A DNA stretch of 64,000 nt from Pantoea sp. RIT-PI-b (GCF_001187905.1 NZ_LGIS01000020.1:186001-250000); one strand, 5' to 3'; counted from the first letter of the stretch, positions 25,579 to 35,818 are shown. Numbers and translations: made by a program. Notes: a model not told the origin generated them from the sequence alone.

Positions 25579-26791
25579 GTGCATCCCAGATCAGGCGGCT
25601 ATCAAGCCACTCTACAGCCATAATGGTCAGGACAACGGCAGCGCCAAAATAGAAGGCGGCCGGTCCCATGGTAAAAGCCAGTAACTGATCACGATTGACC
25701 AGCGACATGGTTAACGCAATCACGAACAGATCCAGCATTGACCAGCGACCCACCCAGGTAACGGCGCGCAGCAGACGAATGCGGGTTTTTAAGCCCTGTT
25801 CGCATTTAAAATGAATACTGATCAGTAACGTCAGCATCACTAATACTTTGGTAAACGGCACCAGAATACTGGCAATAAAGACCACCGCAGCGACCGGCAC
25901 ATTGCCGGATGCCAGGCCCAGAATGCCGGAGAAAATGGTGTCTTCGCGTCGTGCACCGTTAACGTAAACCACCGAAATAGGCAGTAGATTGGCGGGAATC
26001 AGCAGCACAATTGAGGCGATCAGCGCCGCCCAGGACTTCTGCAAACTGTGGCGACGGCGATAGTCGAGTGGTGTATGACAACGCGTACAGCGCCCACGCG
26101 CATCGGGCACGCCAGTTTGATGGCAGTTGAGGCATACTTGCCACTCTTCCGGCGGCGAAGTGGGCATGGCTTGCGGATAATAGTGTTCCCATAACTGCTC
26201 GACGTTAAGATGAATCAGCGTCAGCAGGCTGAGTACCGTCAGCGCTATATAGGCCACTAAGCCATAACCCACTTCCAGCGCGGCGTAATCCTGCACCTTT
26301 ATCGATGCCACTGCCACGCCGACCAGATAGATATCCAGCATCACCCACTCTTTCAGCTTATCGAGCATTAGCAGGACCGGACGCAGGTTCATACCGAGCG
26401 CGTTACCCACCCACAGATAGAGAATGCCCGCCACCAGCGTGACCGGCGCGCCGATGGTACAGAACGCGACCATCGAAGCGGTCAGCGTGTTGCCCTGCTG
26501 TGCCATCTGAATCACACCTTCCAGCAGGCTCGCGTTAATACGCATTCCGAGCAGGCGAATATCGACCAGCGGCAAGCTGAAGGCGAACGGCATCAATACG
26601 ATCATCACCACCGCCATGGCGGTGAGGCGTGTCATTGACCAGTCACGTCCGCTCTGTATTTGTGCATGACAGCGTGGGCAATAGGCCGTCTGATGCGATT
26701 TCACATCCGGTAAGGAAAAAAGGGTATCGCATTGCGGACAACGCTGATAACGTGCGTGGGGCAACGTCTGGCTGATAGCGTGAATTTTCAT
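25547..26791 (-). CDS. letA: LetA (YebS/PqiA-like), inner-membrane partner of LetB
   Basis: A 414-residue PqiA-family membrane protein made of two similar halves. Each begins with a double-CxxC zinc ribbon (CPQC...CPRC at residues 18 to 42; CLNC...CTRC in the middle) followed by about four hydrophobic segments. LetA is the presumed membrane component that feeds or drives lipids through LetB; the overlap of the two genes supports a complex. Divergent from msrC. Confidence 0.95.
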   Translation of the reverse strand: MKIHAISQTLPHARYQRCPQCDTLFSLPDVKSHQTAYCPRCHAQIQSGRDWSMTRLTAMAVVMIVLMPFAFSLPLVDIRLLGMRINASLLEGVIQMAQQGNTLTASMVAFCTIGAPVTLVAGILYLWVGNALGMNLRPVLLMLDKLKEWVMLDIYLVGVAVASIKVQDYAALEVGYGLVAYIALTVLSLLTLIHLNVEQLWEHYYPQAMPTSPPEEWQVCLNCHQTGVPDARGRCTRCHTPLDYRRRHSLQKSWAALIASIVLLIPANLLPISVVYVNGARREDTIFSGILGLASGNVPVAAVVFIASILVPFTKVLVMLTLLISIHFKCEQGLKTRIRLLRAVTWVGRWSMLDLFVIALTMSLVNRDQLLAFTMGPAAFYFGAAVVLTIMAVEWLDSRLIWDAHATGNADYTD

Positions 26792-27008
26792 AGGTGACGC
26801 GAGTGCCCATCGTTCGTTACGTTTACCGGCATGCTGAGTAGAGCCATTCTGCCTGCAATAATCGGTGGTACAAGAATATCCTTCATCACCGACTGCTAAG
26901 GGTATAGTAACTAACTCAATGATTCACCTTATGCGCCTGGATTATTAGTGCTTATTTTAACAACTGAGTGACAACAAGGTCACCCCAGTGACGAGTTATG
27001 GTTGAACA

Positions 27009-27509
27009 ATGAACAAAAAAGCTTTTTACGAGGATTTGAATCGTGATGTCCGCGCCCTGTTGGCGGGTGAAACCTCGTTCCTCGCAGCGCTCGGCAATTG
27101 CAGTGCGCTGTTATTTGAACGCCTGGAAGGCGTGAACTGGGCTGGATTCTATTTGCTGACTGAGCCGAATACGCTGGTGTTAGGTCCTTTCCAGGGCAAA
27201 ATTGCATGCGTACGCATTCCGGTGGGTAAAGGCGTGTGCGGTACCGCAGTGGCTGAGGACAAAGTGCAGCTGGTGGAAGACGTGCATGCGTTCCCGGGCC
27301 ATATCGCCTGTGATGCAGCAAGCAACGCCGAAATCGTGATTCCTCTGAAAGTGAATGGCACTCTGGTGGGTGTTTTAGACATTGATAGTACGGTTTATTC
27401 TCGCTTCGATAGCGAGGATGAAGCGGGGCTGGTGGCCCTTACCGACGGGCTTTGTGAAGTGCTGGCGGGCAGCGACATCGTAAAATTTATTCAGCTGACG
27501 CACAGCTAA
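27009..27509 (+). CDS. msrC: free methionine-(R)-sulfoxide reductase MsrC
   Basis: A 166-residue GAF-domain enzyme that reduces free Met-R-sulfoxide in the cytosol. The three conserved cysteines of the fRMsr family are visible in 'IACVRIPVGKGVCGTAV' and 'GHIACDAASNAEIV'. The gene order letA - msrC - proQ is the E. coli one. ATG chosen as the only sensible start; the length equals the family's. Confidence 0.95.
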   Translation: MNKKAFYEDLNRDVRALLAGETSFLAALGNCSALLFERLEGVNWAGFYLLTEPNTLVLGPFQGKIACVRIPVGKGVCGTAVAEDKVQLVEDVHAFPGHIACDAASNAEIVIPLKVNGTLVGVLDIDSTVYSRFDSEDEAGLVALTDGLCEVLAGSDIVKFIQLTHS

Positions 27510-27605
27510 TCGACTGGATCACATAGCATTTGGCGATGTTGTCATTATAATGTCGCCTGTTCATGCCTGCTCTGGTCGGCAAATCCGTTGTAATCAGGAA
27601 ATTTC

Positions 27606-28283
27606 ATGGAAAATCAACCTAAGTTGAATAGCAGTAAAGAAGTCATCGCCTTTTTGGCGGAGCGTTTTCCGCAATGCTTTAGCGCCGAAGGCGAGGCGCG
27701 TCCGCTCAAAATCGGCATTTTTCAAGATCTGGTCGAGCGTGTTCAAGGCGAACTGAGCCTGAGCAAGACGCAACTGCGTTCTGCCTTACGTCTATATACC
27801 TCTAGCTGGCGTTATCTTTATGGCATCAAAGCAGGTGCCATTCGTGTTGATCTCGACGGTAACGCCTGTGGCGTGCTGGATGAGCAACACGTAGAACATG
27901 CGCGCAAGCAACTGGAAGAAGCCAAAGCTCGCGTTCAGGCGCAGCGCGATCAGCAGAAAGCGAAGAAGCGTGAAGCCGGTGAAGAGACCGCTGAACGTCG
28001 TCCGCGCAAGCCTGCTCCGCGTAAAGCTGCCGAAGGTGATGCACCGCGTAAGCCGCGTCCACAGGCTCCGCGTGCGGCCTCTGCTGAACGTAGTGCGCTG
28101 CAGCCACCGCGAGCCAAACCTGTCACTGATACCTCAACGCTGCAGCCTGGCCAGAACATTAAAGTGACTGCAGGCAAAGGTGCAATGGACGCTACCATTC
28201 TTGAGATCACCAAAGATGGCGTTCGGGTTCAGCTCGCTTCCGGCATGGCAATGATTGTGCGCGCAGAACATTTGCAGTTCTGA
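27606..28283 (+). CDS. proQ: RNA chaperone ProQ
   Basis: A 225-residue protein in three parts. The first is an N-terminal FinO/ProQ domain (about 1 to 120, with '[16 protein letters not shown]' and '[20 protein letters not shown]'). A basic, Pro/Ala-rich linker follows (about 125 to 175). The C-terminal Tudor-like domain ends with [13 protein letters not shown]. ProQ binds structured sRNAs and mRNA 3' ends and was first described as affecting ProP levels. It forms an operon with prc, 19 bases downstream. Confidence 0.97.
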   Translation: MENQPKLNSSKEVIAFLAERFPQCFSAEGEARPLKIGIFQDLVERVQGELSLSKTQLRSALRLYTSSWRYLYGIKAGAIRVDLDGNACGVLDEQHVEHARKQLEEAKARVQAQRDQQKAKKREAGEETAERRPRKPAPRKAAEGDAPRKPRPQAPRAASAERSALQPPRAKPVTDTSTLQPGQNIKVTAGKGAMDATILEITKDGVRVQLASGMAMIVRAEHLQF

Positions 28284-28302
28284 AACGGAGGCTGACCCTG
28301 GC

Positions 28303-30342
28303 ATGAACAATTTTTTAAAGATCGGTATGATCGCGGGCCTGCTATTAGCAGGCCCCACCTTTGGCGCAGACAACATTACCCGCGCCGACCAGATTCCCCA
28401 ATTGCATGAAGATCCACAGCATCCCACCGTTAGCGAACGCGTTACGTCACGTTTCACCCGCTCTCACTATCGCCAGTTCGATTTGAATCAGGACTTTTCT
28501 GCGAAAATCTTTGATCGCTACCTGAATCTGCTGGACTACAGCCACAACGTGCTGCTGGCATCGGATATCGCGCAATACACCGATAAAAAAACCACCGTTG
28601 GTGATGAGTTCCGCAGCGGTAAGCTGGATGTGTTTTACGATCTCTACAATCTGGCGCAGAAACGCCGTTTTGAGCGCTATCAATATGCGCTGAGCGTGCT
28701 GAGCCGCCCAATGAATTTCACCGGCAATGACACCATTGACATTGATCGGGCAAAAGCGCCCTGGCCGAAAAGCGTGGATGAGCTTAACGCGCTTTGGGAT
28801 GCCAAAGTTAAATATGACGAACTGAGCCTGAAGTTGGCCGACAAAGATGAGAAAGAGATTCGTGAAACGCTGACCAAGCGTTACAACTTTGCCATTCGTC
28901 GTCTGGCGCAAAGCAACAGTGAAGATGTGTTCCAGCTGGCGATGACCGCGTTCGCGCATGAAATCGATCCGCACACTAACTATCTTTCACCGCGCAACAC
29001 AGAACAGTTCAATACCGAAATGAGCCTGTCGCTGGAAGGTATCGGCGCCGTGCTGCAGATGGACGATGATTACACGGTGATCAACTCAATGGTGGCGGGT
29101 GGTCCGGCTGCGAAGAGCAAATCGATCAGCGTGGGCGATCGCATTGTTGGCGTTGGCCAGCCAGGCAAGCCGATGGAAGACGTTATCGGCTGGCGTCTGG
29201 ACGATGTGGTTTCAAAAATCAAAGGACCGAAAGGCAGCAAAGTACGCCTGGAGATCCTGCCAGCCGGTAAGGGTACCAAAACCCGTACTGTAACGCTGAC
29301 GCGTGAGAAGATCCGCCTGGAAGACCGTGCCGTTAAAGGCACCGTACATAACGTGGGCAAAGAGAAAGTCGGCGTGCTCGACATTCCTGGCTTCTACGTT
29401 GGTCTGACTGACGACGTAAAAGTACAACTGCAAAAACTGCAGAAGCAGAACGTCGACAGCGTAGTCATCGATCTGCGTACCAATGGTGGCGGTGCATTGA
29501 CCGAAGCGGTTTCACTGTCCGGTCTGTTCATTCCGAGCGGTCCAGTGGTGCAGGTTCGTGATAACAACGGTCGTGTGCGTGAAGACAGCGATAACGATGG
29601 CATTGTTTACTACAAAGGTCCGCTGGTAGTGCTGGTTGATCGCTTCAGTGCTTCGGCATCGGAAATCTTCGCCGCCGCGATGCAGGATTACGGCCGTGCG
29701 CTGATCGTCGGTGAACCCACCTTCGGTAAAGGTACCGTGCAGCAGTATCGTTCTCTAAACCGCATCTACGATCAGATGCTGCGTCCGGAATGGCCAGCGT
29801 TAGGCTCGGTGCAGTACACCATTCAGAAGTTCTATCGCATCAACGGTGGCAGTACCCAGCGTAAAGGCGTAACGCCGGATCTGCTGATGCCTACCGGTGT
29901 TGAAGCGGCAGAAACCGGCGAGAAGTTCGAGGATAACGCGTTACCTTGGGACAGCGTGAATGCGGCAAGCTATACCAAAACGGGCGATATTGCTCCGCTG
30001 GTACCGCAACTGACCAAAGAGCATGCCGATCGCATCGCTAAAGATCGCGAGTTCCAGTACATCATGAAAGATATTGCGCGTTTCGACGCAATGAAGGACA
30101 AGCGCAATATCGTGTCACTCAATCTCGCGCAGCGTGAGAAAGAGAATCATGAAGATGATGCACTGCGTCTGGAGCGCATTAATGCGCGCTATCAGGCGGA
30201 AGGCAAAGCACCGCTGAAGAGCATCGAAGATCTGCCAAAAGACTACAAAGAGCCGGATCCTTATCTGGATGAAACGGTGAAAATCGCTAATGACATGGCG
30301 CAGCTGGAGAAATCTCAGCCAGCTGCTCAGGCCGCGAAATAG
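28303..30342 (+). CDS. prc: tail-specific periplasmic protease Prc (Tsp)
   Basis: A 679-residue protease starting at the ATG at 28303; the in-frame upstream extension overlaps the end of proQ. A signal peptide of about 21 residues precedes 'ADNITRADQIP'. A PDZ domain (about 230 to 320) recognises C-terminal tails. The Ser/Lys dyad is at Ser451 (DRFSASASEIF) and Lys476 (FGKGTVQQ). Prc trims FtsI (PBP3) and degrades MepS with the adaptor NlpI in E. coli. It is followed by a strong terminator. Confidence 0.97.
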   Translation: MNNFLKIGMIAGLLLAGPTFGADNITRADQIPQLHEDPQHPTVSERVTSRFTRSHYRQFDLNQDFSAKIFDRYLNLLDYSHNVLLASDIAQYTDKKTTVGDEFRSGKLDVFYDLYNLAQKRRFERYQYALSVLSRPMNFTGNDTIDIDRAKAPWPKSVDELNALWDAKVKYDELSLKLADKDEKEIRETLTKRYNFAIRRLAQSNSEDVFQLAMTAFAHEIDPHTNYLSPRNTEQFNTEMSLSLEGIGAVLQMDDDYTVINSMVAGGPAAKSKSISVGDRIVGVGQPGKPMEDVIGWRLDDVVSKIKGPKGSKVRLEILPAGKGTKTRTVTLTREKIRLEDRAVKGTVHNVGKEKVGVLDIPGFYVGLTDDVKVQLQKLQKQNVDSVVIDLRTNGGGALTEAVSLSGLFIPSGPVVQVRDNNGRVREDSDNDGIVYYKGPLVVLVDRFSASASEIFAAAMQDYGRALIVGEPTFGKGTVQQYRSLNRIYDQMLRPEWPALGSVQYTIQKFYRINGGSTQRKGVTPDLLMPTGVEAAETGEKFEDNALPWDSVNAASYTKTGDIAPLVPQLTKEHADRIAKDREFQYIMKDIARFDAMKDKRNIVSLNLAQREKENHEDDALRLERINARYQAEGKAPLKSIEDLPKDYKEPDPYLDETVKIANDMAQLEKSQPAAQAAK

Positions 30343-30360
30343 CTCCTCGGCATCTGAAAC

Positions 30361-30387
30361 AGCACCGCTTCGGCGGTGCTTTTTTTT
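30361..30387 (+). terminator. intrinsic terminator of proQ-prc
   Basis: Arms AGCACCGC and GCGGTGCT around TTCG, followed by eight T, 18 bases after the prc stop codon. Confidence 0.92.
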
Positions 30388-30562
30388 ACACTCAACTTGT
30401 TGTTAAGACGTGCTAATGCACGGTATCGCGCTCTTTACGACTCAATGTAAAGTTATGTCTTTTTAGGCACTTAAAGATTAAGGTTGCTTGAAAAGCGCGG
30501 CAATGACCATAGGATAGATATCCGCGCATAAGCGCGTGCACAACTGAGGAAGATTAACGTTT

Positions 30563-31444
30563 ATGATGCGTATTGCTCTTTTCCTGCTCACCAACTTAGC
30601 GGTGATGTTGGTTTTCGGACTGATCTTGAGTCTGACAGGAATCCAGTCAAGCAGTGTTCAGGGTCTGATGATTATGGCAGGTCTGTTTGGCTTTGGCGGT
30701 GCGTTTGTTTCACTGCTGATGTCCAAATGGATGGCGTTGCGCTCTGTCGGTGGTGAAGTGATTCAACAACCCCGTAATGAGACGGAACGCTGGCTGATGG
30801 AAACCGTCGGCCGCCAGGCACAACAGGCTGGCATTGCGATGCCGCAGGTGGCGATTTATCACGCGCCCGATATTAACGCTTTTGCGACTGGCGCGCGCCG
30901 CGATGCGTCGCTGGTTGCCGTTTCAACCGGACTGTTGCAAAACATGAGCCGTGATGAGGCGGAAGCGGTGCTGGCGCACGAAATCGCCCATATTGCTAAT
31001 GGCGACATGATCACCATGACGCTGATTCAGGGTGTGGTGAACACCTTTGTGATCTTCATCTCACGTATTCTGGCGCAGATCGCCTCGGGCTTCCTCTCCG
31101 GCAATCGCGACGGTGAAGAGAGCAGCAACGGTAATCCAATGGTTTACTTTGCGGTGTCGATGGTGCTGGAGTTGCTGTTTGGTTTCCTCGCCAGCATCAT
31201 CACCATGTGGTTCTCGCGCCATCGTGAATTCCACGCCGATGCAGGTTCAGCCAAGCTGGTAGGACGCGAGAAGATGATCGCTGCACTGCAGCGTCTGAAA
31301 ACCAGCTACGAGCCGCAGGAACCAAGCAGCATGATGGCGTTCTGCATCAACGGTAAAAACAAATCGTTGAGTGAGCTGTTCATGTCGCACCCGCCGCTCG
31401 ATAAACGTATCGAAGCGCTGCGCAGCGGTGAATACCTGAAATAG
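30563..31444 (+). CDS. htpX: membrane-bound zinc metalloprotease HtpX
   Basis: A 293-residue M48 protease with N-terminal hydrophobic helices (residues 4 to 25 and 33 to 53). The zinc motif HEIAH has His139, Glu140 and His143, and a third ligand Glu lies in '[12 protein letters not shown]'. HtpX degrades damaged inner-membrane proteins, and in E. coli is induced by the Cpx response. Two ATGs are in tandem at the start. The family C-terminus ([16 protein letters not shown]) is intact. Confidence 0.97.
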   Translation: MMRIALFLLTNLAVMLVFGLILSLTGIQSSSVQGLMIMAGLFGFGGAFVSLLMSKWMALRSVGGEVIQQPRNETERWLMETVGRQAQQAGIAMPQVAIYHAPDINAFATGARRDASLVAVSTGLLQNMSRDEAEAVLAHEIAHIANGDMITMTLIQGVVNTFVIFISRILAQIASGFLSGNRDGEESSNGNPMVYFAVSMVLELLFGFLASIITMWFSRHREFHADAGSAKLVGREKMIAALQRLKTSYEPQEPSSMMAFCINGKNKSLSELFMSHPPLDKRIEALRSGEYLK

Positions 31445-31464
31445 TTGTGAGACACAGCATAACC

Positions 31465-31486
31465 AAGGGCGCCTGATGGCGCCCTT
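31465..31486. terminator. shared hairpin between htpX and yebQ
   Basis: Arms AAGGGCGCC and GGCGCCCTT around TGAT. It sits between convergent genes. The following T content is weak (GTTATTT on plus; GGTTAT on minus), so it is a modest terminator on the plus strand. Confidence 0.6.
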
Positions 31487-31493
31487 GTTATTT

Positions 31494-32876
31494 CTACGAT
31501 TCAGCTGGCTGACGGGATTGCGTCATGCGCGCCAGACTTACCACGGCAGCGACGGTGGCAAAGCTACCGGCTAACACCAGCGATGCATGCGTACCGCTGT
31601 CGTTGAACAAATTAAACATCAGCGCTACCAGAGCTGCGCCGCTACTTTGTCCGACCAACCGTGCAGTGCCTAACATACCGCTGGCGCCACCGCTGCGATT
31701 ACGCGGTGCAGCGGAGATAATGGTGTGATTATTCGGTGACTGGAACAAGCCAAAACCGGCACCACATAGCATCATGCGCCAGATAATATCGGCATCGGTT
31801 GGCTGAGTGGGCAGCAACGCCAGCAGGAACAGACCGGCAGCGAACATGGCTAATCCCAATCCGCCCAAAAGCCCGGCATGGAATTTTTCGATCAGTCGAC
31901 CGGCAATCGGCGCCATTACCATTGTCGCTAACGGCCACGGTGTGAGAAGCAAGCCGGTTGCCACTTCATCACGACCCAATACATTCTGCAGGAAGAATGG
32001 CAGTGCGACCATCGCCAGCATTTGTGCGCAAAACGAGCAGATTGAGGTGCCAATTGAGAGAGAGAAAATTGGAATGCGCAGTAAATCGACCGGCAGCAGC
32101 GGCACCGGCATCGATAACTGACGACGAACAAACACCACACCAACTAACACTAACGCCACCAGTTCCGCCACGATCAACCAGCCATTTTGGCCCTGAGAGA
32201 AACCACTGAGTGCAGAAATCAACAGACCAAAGAACAGCGCATTCATGATGGCACTCGGCATATCAAATTTTTGCTGCTTAGCTTTCTGCGTGTTATCTGG
32301 CAGGAAGCGCAGCGCCAGCCACAATGCCAAGATACCCAGTGGGATGTTGATGAGGAATAGCCATTTCCAGCTGGCGACAGAGAGAATCGCCGCCGCCACG
32401 GTTGGCCCTGCAGCGCTGGAAACGGCAACAATCAGTGAGTTGATCGCCATACCGCGCCCGAGAAAGCGCTGCGGATAGATGATGCGTATCAGCGCGGTGT
32501 TGACGCTCATGAGTGCTGCACCACCAAAACCTTGCAGTACACGCGCCACCGTCAGCATATTCAGTGACGAGGAGAGGGCGCAAAACAGGGATGTGGCGAT
32601 GAACAGCGCCAATCCGACCTGATAGATGCGGCGATAGCCGAGCATATCACCGAGAAATGACAGCGACAGCAGCGAAATCACGATAGCAATTTGATAAGCG
32701 TTAACGATCCAGATCGATTCGGCCGGACTGGCGTTAAGTTCGCGTGCAATGGTCGGCAAGGCAACGTTAGCGATAGCGCCGTCCAGCACCGCCATCATGA
32801 TGCCCAAAGCGATGGTGATAATCGCGCCATAACGTTGCGGAATAGGTAATCCATCCTGAGAAACGGTAGCAGACAT
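31494..32876 (-). CDS. yebQ: MFS drug/proton antiporter-like transporter YebQ
   Basis: A 460-residue protein with about 14 hydrophobic segments, of the DHA2 multidrug efflux group. Motif A 'GDMLGYRRIYQVG' follows helix 2, and motif C 'AVSSAAGPTVAAAILSVASW' is in helix 5. E. coli YebQ has the same place between htpX and kdgR; its substrate is not known to me. Divergent from kdgR with about 190 bases between. Confidence 0.9.
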   Translation of the reverse strand: MSATVSQDGLPIPQRYGAIITIALGIMMAVLDGAIANVALPTIARELNASPAESIWIVNAYQIAIVISLLSLSFLGDMLGYRRIYQVGLALFIATSLFCALSSSLNMLTVARVLQGFGGAALMSVNTALIRIIYPQRFLGRGMAINSLIVAVSSAAGPTVAAAILSVASWKWLFLINIPLGILALWLALRFLPDNTQKAKQQKFDMPSAIMNALFFGLLISALSGFSQGQNGWLIVAELVALVLVGVVFVRRQLSMPVPLLPVDLLRIPIFSLSIGTSICSFCAQMLAMVALPFFLQNVLGRDEVATGLLLTPWPLATMVMAPIAGRLIEKFHAGLLGGLGLAMFAAGLFLLALLPTQPTDADIIWRMMLCGAGFGLFQSPNNHTIISAAPRNRSGGASGMLGTARLVGQSSGAALVALMFNLFNDSGTHASLVLAGSFATVAAVVSLARMTQSRQPAES

Positions 32877-33068
32877 AAATAGGATAAGTGAAGGAAGTGA
32901 ATATCATCATGCTAATCAATTCGCTGCGGAAAAGCACCGCATTCATTGACATAAAATTACGTGTGGATGTGTCACTTAACCTGAGTCGTTGCTGCAAACC
33001 TGCTGAAACGCATATACTGCCATTTCTGTTCCGTTTTTTTTGAAACACCGTTGAAAAGGATATGCATC

Positions 33069-33860
33069 ATGGCGAACAATGATAATGATAAACAACCAGA
33101 CTCCGTTTCATCGGTGATGAAAGTGTTTGGCATTTTGCAGGCGCTGGGTGAAGAGCGCGATCACGGTATAACCGAATTATCCCAACGGGTAATGATGTCG
33201 AAAAGCACGGTTTATCGCTTCCTCCAGACCATGAAATCGCTTGGCTACGTGGCGCAGGAAGGGGAAAGTGAGAAATATTCGCTGACGCTGAAGCTGTTCG
33301 AGCTCGGTGCTAAGGCCCTGCAGAACGTTGATTTGATTCGCAGTGCCGATATCGAAATGCGAGAACTTTCGCGCCTGACCAAAGAGACCATTCACCTCGG
33401 CGCGCTGGAAGAAGACAGTATCGTTTACATCCATAAAATTGATTCGCTCTATAACCTGCGTATGTATTCACGCATTGGACGCCGTAATCCGCTGCACACC
33501 ACCGCCATTGGTAAAGTGTTACTGGCGTGGCGCGATCGAAGTGAAGTGCAGGAGATCCTGAGCGAAGTTGAATTTCGTCGTAGCACGGCGAAGACCATTG
33601 TAACCGCCGATGCGTTGCTGGCAGTGTTAGATCAGGTCAAAGTGCAGGGATTTGGCGAAGATAATGAAGAGCAGGAAGAGGGCTTACGCTGCATTGCAGT
33701 ACCGGTTTTTGATCGCTTTGGTGTGGTCATTGCGGGGTTGAGCATCTCATTCCCAACCATCCGCTTTTCAGAAGAAGGGAAAAATGAATACGTTGCGATG
33801 TTGCATCGTGCTGCACGCAATCTGTCAGAGCAAATGGGCTATCACGACTACCCTTTTTGA
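33069..33860 (+). CDS. kdgR: KdgR, IclR-family repressor of pectin/KDG catabolism
   Basis: A 263-residue regulator starting at the ATG at 33069, with AAGGA upstream and agreement with E. coli (MANN...KQPDSVSSV). It has an N-terminal winged helix-turn-helix (GITELSQRVMMSKSTVYRFL) and an IclR effector domain ('GEDNEEQEEGLRCIAVPV'). KdgR represses genes for ketodeoxygluconate and pectin breakdown and is relieved by KDG. In plant-associated Enterobacterales it is a global regulator of pectinolysis. Confidence 0.97.
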   Translation: MANNDNDKQPDSVSSVMKVFGILQALGEERDHGITELSQRVMMSKSTVYRFLQTMKSLGYVAQEGESEKYSLTLKLFELGAKALQNVDLIRSADIEMRELSRLTKETIHLGALEEDSIVYIHKIDSLYNLRMYSRIGRRNPLHTTAIGKVLLAWRDRSEVQEILSEVEFRRSTAKTIVTADALLAVLDQVKVQGFGEDNEEQEEGLRCIAVPVFDRFGVVIAGLSISFPTIRFSEEGKNEYVAMLHRAARNLSEQMGYHDYPF

Positions 33861-33869
33861 CAGGAATAA

Positions 33870-33887
33870 CGGGCTGTTGCCAGCCCG
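33870..33887. terminator. hairpin between kdgR and yobH
   Basis: Arms CGGGCT and AGCCCG with a six-base loop, nine bases after the kdgR stop and nine before the yobH stop codon. No clear T-run on either strand, so weak or rho-assisted. Confidence 0.4.
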
Positions 33888-33896
33888 CTTAAACAC

Positions 33897-34133
33897 TTAA
33901 TTGTCGACCACTTCACCACTTTTCTTCAGTAACGGACAATCCGTTACGCCAACAATGCCGCTGTCTGTGTGCAGATACTGCGCCGTGATCATACCGCGCG
34001 CGGTCAGATAGCTGCACTGCAGCCCCAATCCCGCCGCATTCTTATTGCTGCCGGTAAGCACGCCATAGCCTGTCAGCAGCATGGCTAACCAAATCAACGC
34101 AACCAGCATAATTGTCCGAATGAGTAGTTTCAT
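33897..34133 (-). CDS. yobH: YobH family small membrane/exported protein
   Basis: A 78-residue protein, starting at the ATG at 34133 with AAGGAG upstream. It matches the E. coli YobH pattern: one N-terminal hydrophobic segment (IRTIMLVALIWLAMLLTGYG), then 'NAAGLGLQCSYLTARG' and 'GVTDCPLLKKS'. The two cysteines may form a periplasmic disulfide. Function unknown. As in E. coli it lies between kdgR and yebO. Confidence 0.9.
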   Translation of the reverse strand: MKLLIRTIMLVALIWLAMLLTGYGVLTGSNKNAAGLGLQCSYLTARGMITAQYLHTDSGIVGVTDCPLLKKSGEVVDN

Positions 34134-34351
34134 CTTTTCTCCTTGTGATACATAACGCAGCTCTCCCGTAGTTGCTGCCAGACCTACTGTAGCAGCATGC
34201 CTCGCTTTAGCCATCGAATCGATCAGAGATAACTGAAAGAGTGAGCAGGGCGGGATATTCTGCTTTCAGCGGCTACCCATTATCTTTTGCGCTAGCAACG
34301 AGTAGAATCAGCGGCGGAGTAGATGTTTGATTTTTGACTATAGAGGCAGTT

Positions 34352-34627
34352 ATGAACGAATTAGCCGCAAACACCAGTCCGCTGTTCACCTATGGCGTCC
34401 TGGCCATCATCATTATTGTGGCCTTTATTGCCTGGTTTTTCGTCAATCGGGCTAGCGTGCGCGCCAGTGAGCAGATCAGCCTGCTGGAAGCGTTAATAGA
34501 AGAGCAAAAGAAGCAGAACGCGCTGCTGCGACGTTTGGTAGAGGCTCAGCCATCTACAGCAAAACCCAACGCGGATGAAGACGCGGATGAAAAACACGAT
34601 TTTATTCGGATGATACCGGAACGTTAA
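34352..34627 (+). CDS. yebO: YebO family small membrane protein
   Basis: A 91-residue protein with a single transmembrane helix (about 12 to 31). The family signature 'WFFVNRASVRASEQISLLEA' leads into a coiled-coil-like 'EEQKKQNALLRRLVEA', and the C-terminus ends in IPER (E. coli VAER). I use the ATG at 34352; a TTG 18 bases upstream is less likely. Role unknown. The gene precedes the long AT-rich stretch before yobF-cspC. Confidence 0.9.
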   Translation: MNELAANTSPLFTYGVLAIIIIVAFIAWFFVNRASVRASEQISLLEALIEEQKKQNALLRRLVEAQPSTAKPNADEDADEKHDFIRMIPER

Positions 34628-35310
34628 GCATTAAGTAATACGCTTCAGCCATGATAACGGCGACCGCTTGCGCACTGAAATGGTGCGCAGCAACCTGAGT
34701 TAAAGTAATTGAGCAAGGTGTTCTAACAGCGAAGCGTTGCGGTTTAGCCTGGTTGGTGAATATCAACCAGGATTAATCCTAAGGTGATTTTGTTAAATCA
34801 AGCTCAATGATGTTTTTTTTAACATTTAATTGTTGGCTGCATAGTTAAAATTGAGATAAATGCCACGTAATGTTAATGCGTTTAAATGGGGCGTATATTA
34901 TTCCGGCCTCCTGATTTTGGTGCAAAACAATTAATAACTTATACTGGTTAAATCTATTTGTACAAGATTTGTACAGGGCGGGGTTGTTGTGCAGCAAGCT
35001 GAATTTTTAGTGGAATATTTTATTGATGCCATATTAGTGCAATATTTTTAGCGTAATGTTAACCGCTTAAATTGTACCGAATTAACTGTTACCGCTGCGC
35101 TTGACGAAGCAACATTCTGACGCTAAGTATACTGACTAGTAACCCTTTTTTTGGCGGTTAGTGCAGGTTGCGGCATTATCTACGTGAGTAAGTTGCTCGA
35201 TGTATTAACTAATTATGTGCGTCACGTCGATCACTGTTTAAAAATGGCTTGCCATTAATTTGCGGATATGTGATAACAAATCGTGGGTCAAACGAGGTAC
35301 AGTTCTGTTT
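34628..35310 (+). other. AT-rich gene-free stretch upstream of yobF-cspC
   Basis: About 680 bases with many stops in all frames. In E. coli the PhoQ inhibitor gene mgrB lies in this neighbourhood. I looked for its C-terminal signature (GIC...FIPW) and for a start followed by a hydrophobic helix on both strands and did not find it. The stretch probably holds promoter and leader sequences of yobF-cspC. A dyad TTGTACAAGATTTGTACA (34958-34975) is the clearest structure. Confidence 0.5.
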
Positions 35311-35385
35311 ATGTATGGCATCTTCAGTAAAGAAGTTACGAGTAAAGACGTTGACGTTGAATACCGCTTCCTTGCCGAACCTTAA
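35311..35385 (+). pseudogene. yobF: yobF (DUF2627) frame ending at codon 25, homology continues after the stop
   Basis: From the ATG at 35311 the frame reads MYGIFSKEVTSKDVDVEYRF LAEP and then TAA. E. coli YobF begins almost identically and continues with Tyr where this sequence has TAA. The bases after the stop still encode a YobF-like 'ISASFSNVSGLSV' in the same frame. So a single Tyr-to-ochre change appears to have cut the 47-residue protein to 24. It might also be a natural short form, a sequencing error, or a readthrough site. In E. coli yobF is co-transcribed with cspC, and that arrangement is kept here (84 bases to cspC). Confidence 0.7.
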
Positions 35386-35468
35386 ATTAGTGCCTCATTC
35401 AGTAATGTCTCTGGTTTATCTGTAAGTCTGCCTGCGGGCAATATAATCATTGAAAGGAAATTTGCGAA

Positions 35469-35678
35469 ATGGCAAAGATTAAAGGTCAGGTTAAGTGGTT
35501 CAACGAGTCTAAAGGTTTTGGTTTTATTACTCCTGCTGACGGCAGCAAAGATGTGTTCGTTCACTTCTCTGCAATCCAGGGCAATGGTTTTAAAACGCTG
35601 GCCGAAGGCCAAAATGTTGAGTTCGAAATCCAGGACGGCCAGAAAGGTCCTGCTGCGGTCAACGTTACCCCAATCTGA
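35469..35678 (+). CDS. cspC: cold-shock-like protein CspC
   Basis: A 69-residue cold-shock domain protein nearly identical to E. coli CspC ([19 protein letters not shown], ending AAVNVTPI instead of VTAI). It is a constitutive RNA chaperone that affects stability of rpoS and other stress mRNAs and acts in transcription antitermination. RNP1 (KGFGFITP) and RNP2 (DVFVHFSAI) are intact. GAAAGGAAA before the ATG is a good ribosome site. Second gene of the yobF-cspC unit. Confidence 0.98.
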   Translation: MAKIKGQVKWFNESKGFGFITPADGSKDVFVHFSAIQGNGFKTLAEGQNVEFEIQDGQKGPAAVNVTPI

Positions 35679-35722
35679 TTTCGCCCTCAGGCTCGGTGCC
35701 ATGCACCACTGAAACGAATCTT

Positions 35723-35752
35723 AAAGCCCTGTTTAATGAACAGGGCTTTTTC
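35723..35752 (+). terminator. intrinsic terminator of cspC
   Basis: Arms AAAGCCCTGTT and AACAGGGCTTT with a five-base loop and a T-rich tail (TTTTTCTTT). Confidence 0.92.
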
Positions 35753-35818
35753 TTTAGGCTTTCTGTCGTCAAACGATCAAGGTAAACTGCGCCGCGTAAA
35801 GCTAACCCGGAGTTGTCT

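Noticed and set aside
34981..35050. 20-codon GTG frame (QQAEFLVEYF) with GGGCGGGG upstream, considered as mgrB
   Set aside because: Lacks the hydrophobic helix and the cysteine pair of MgrB.
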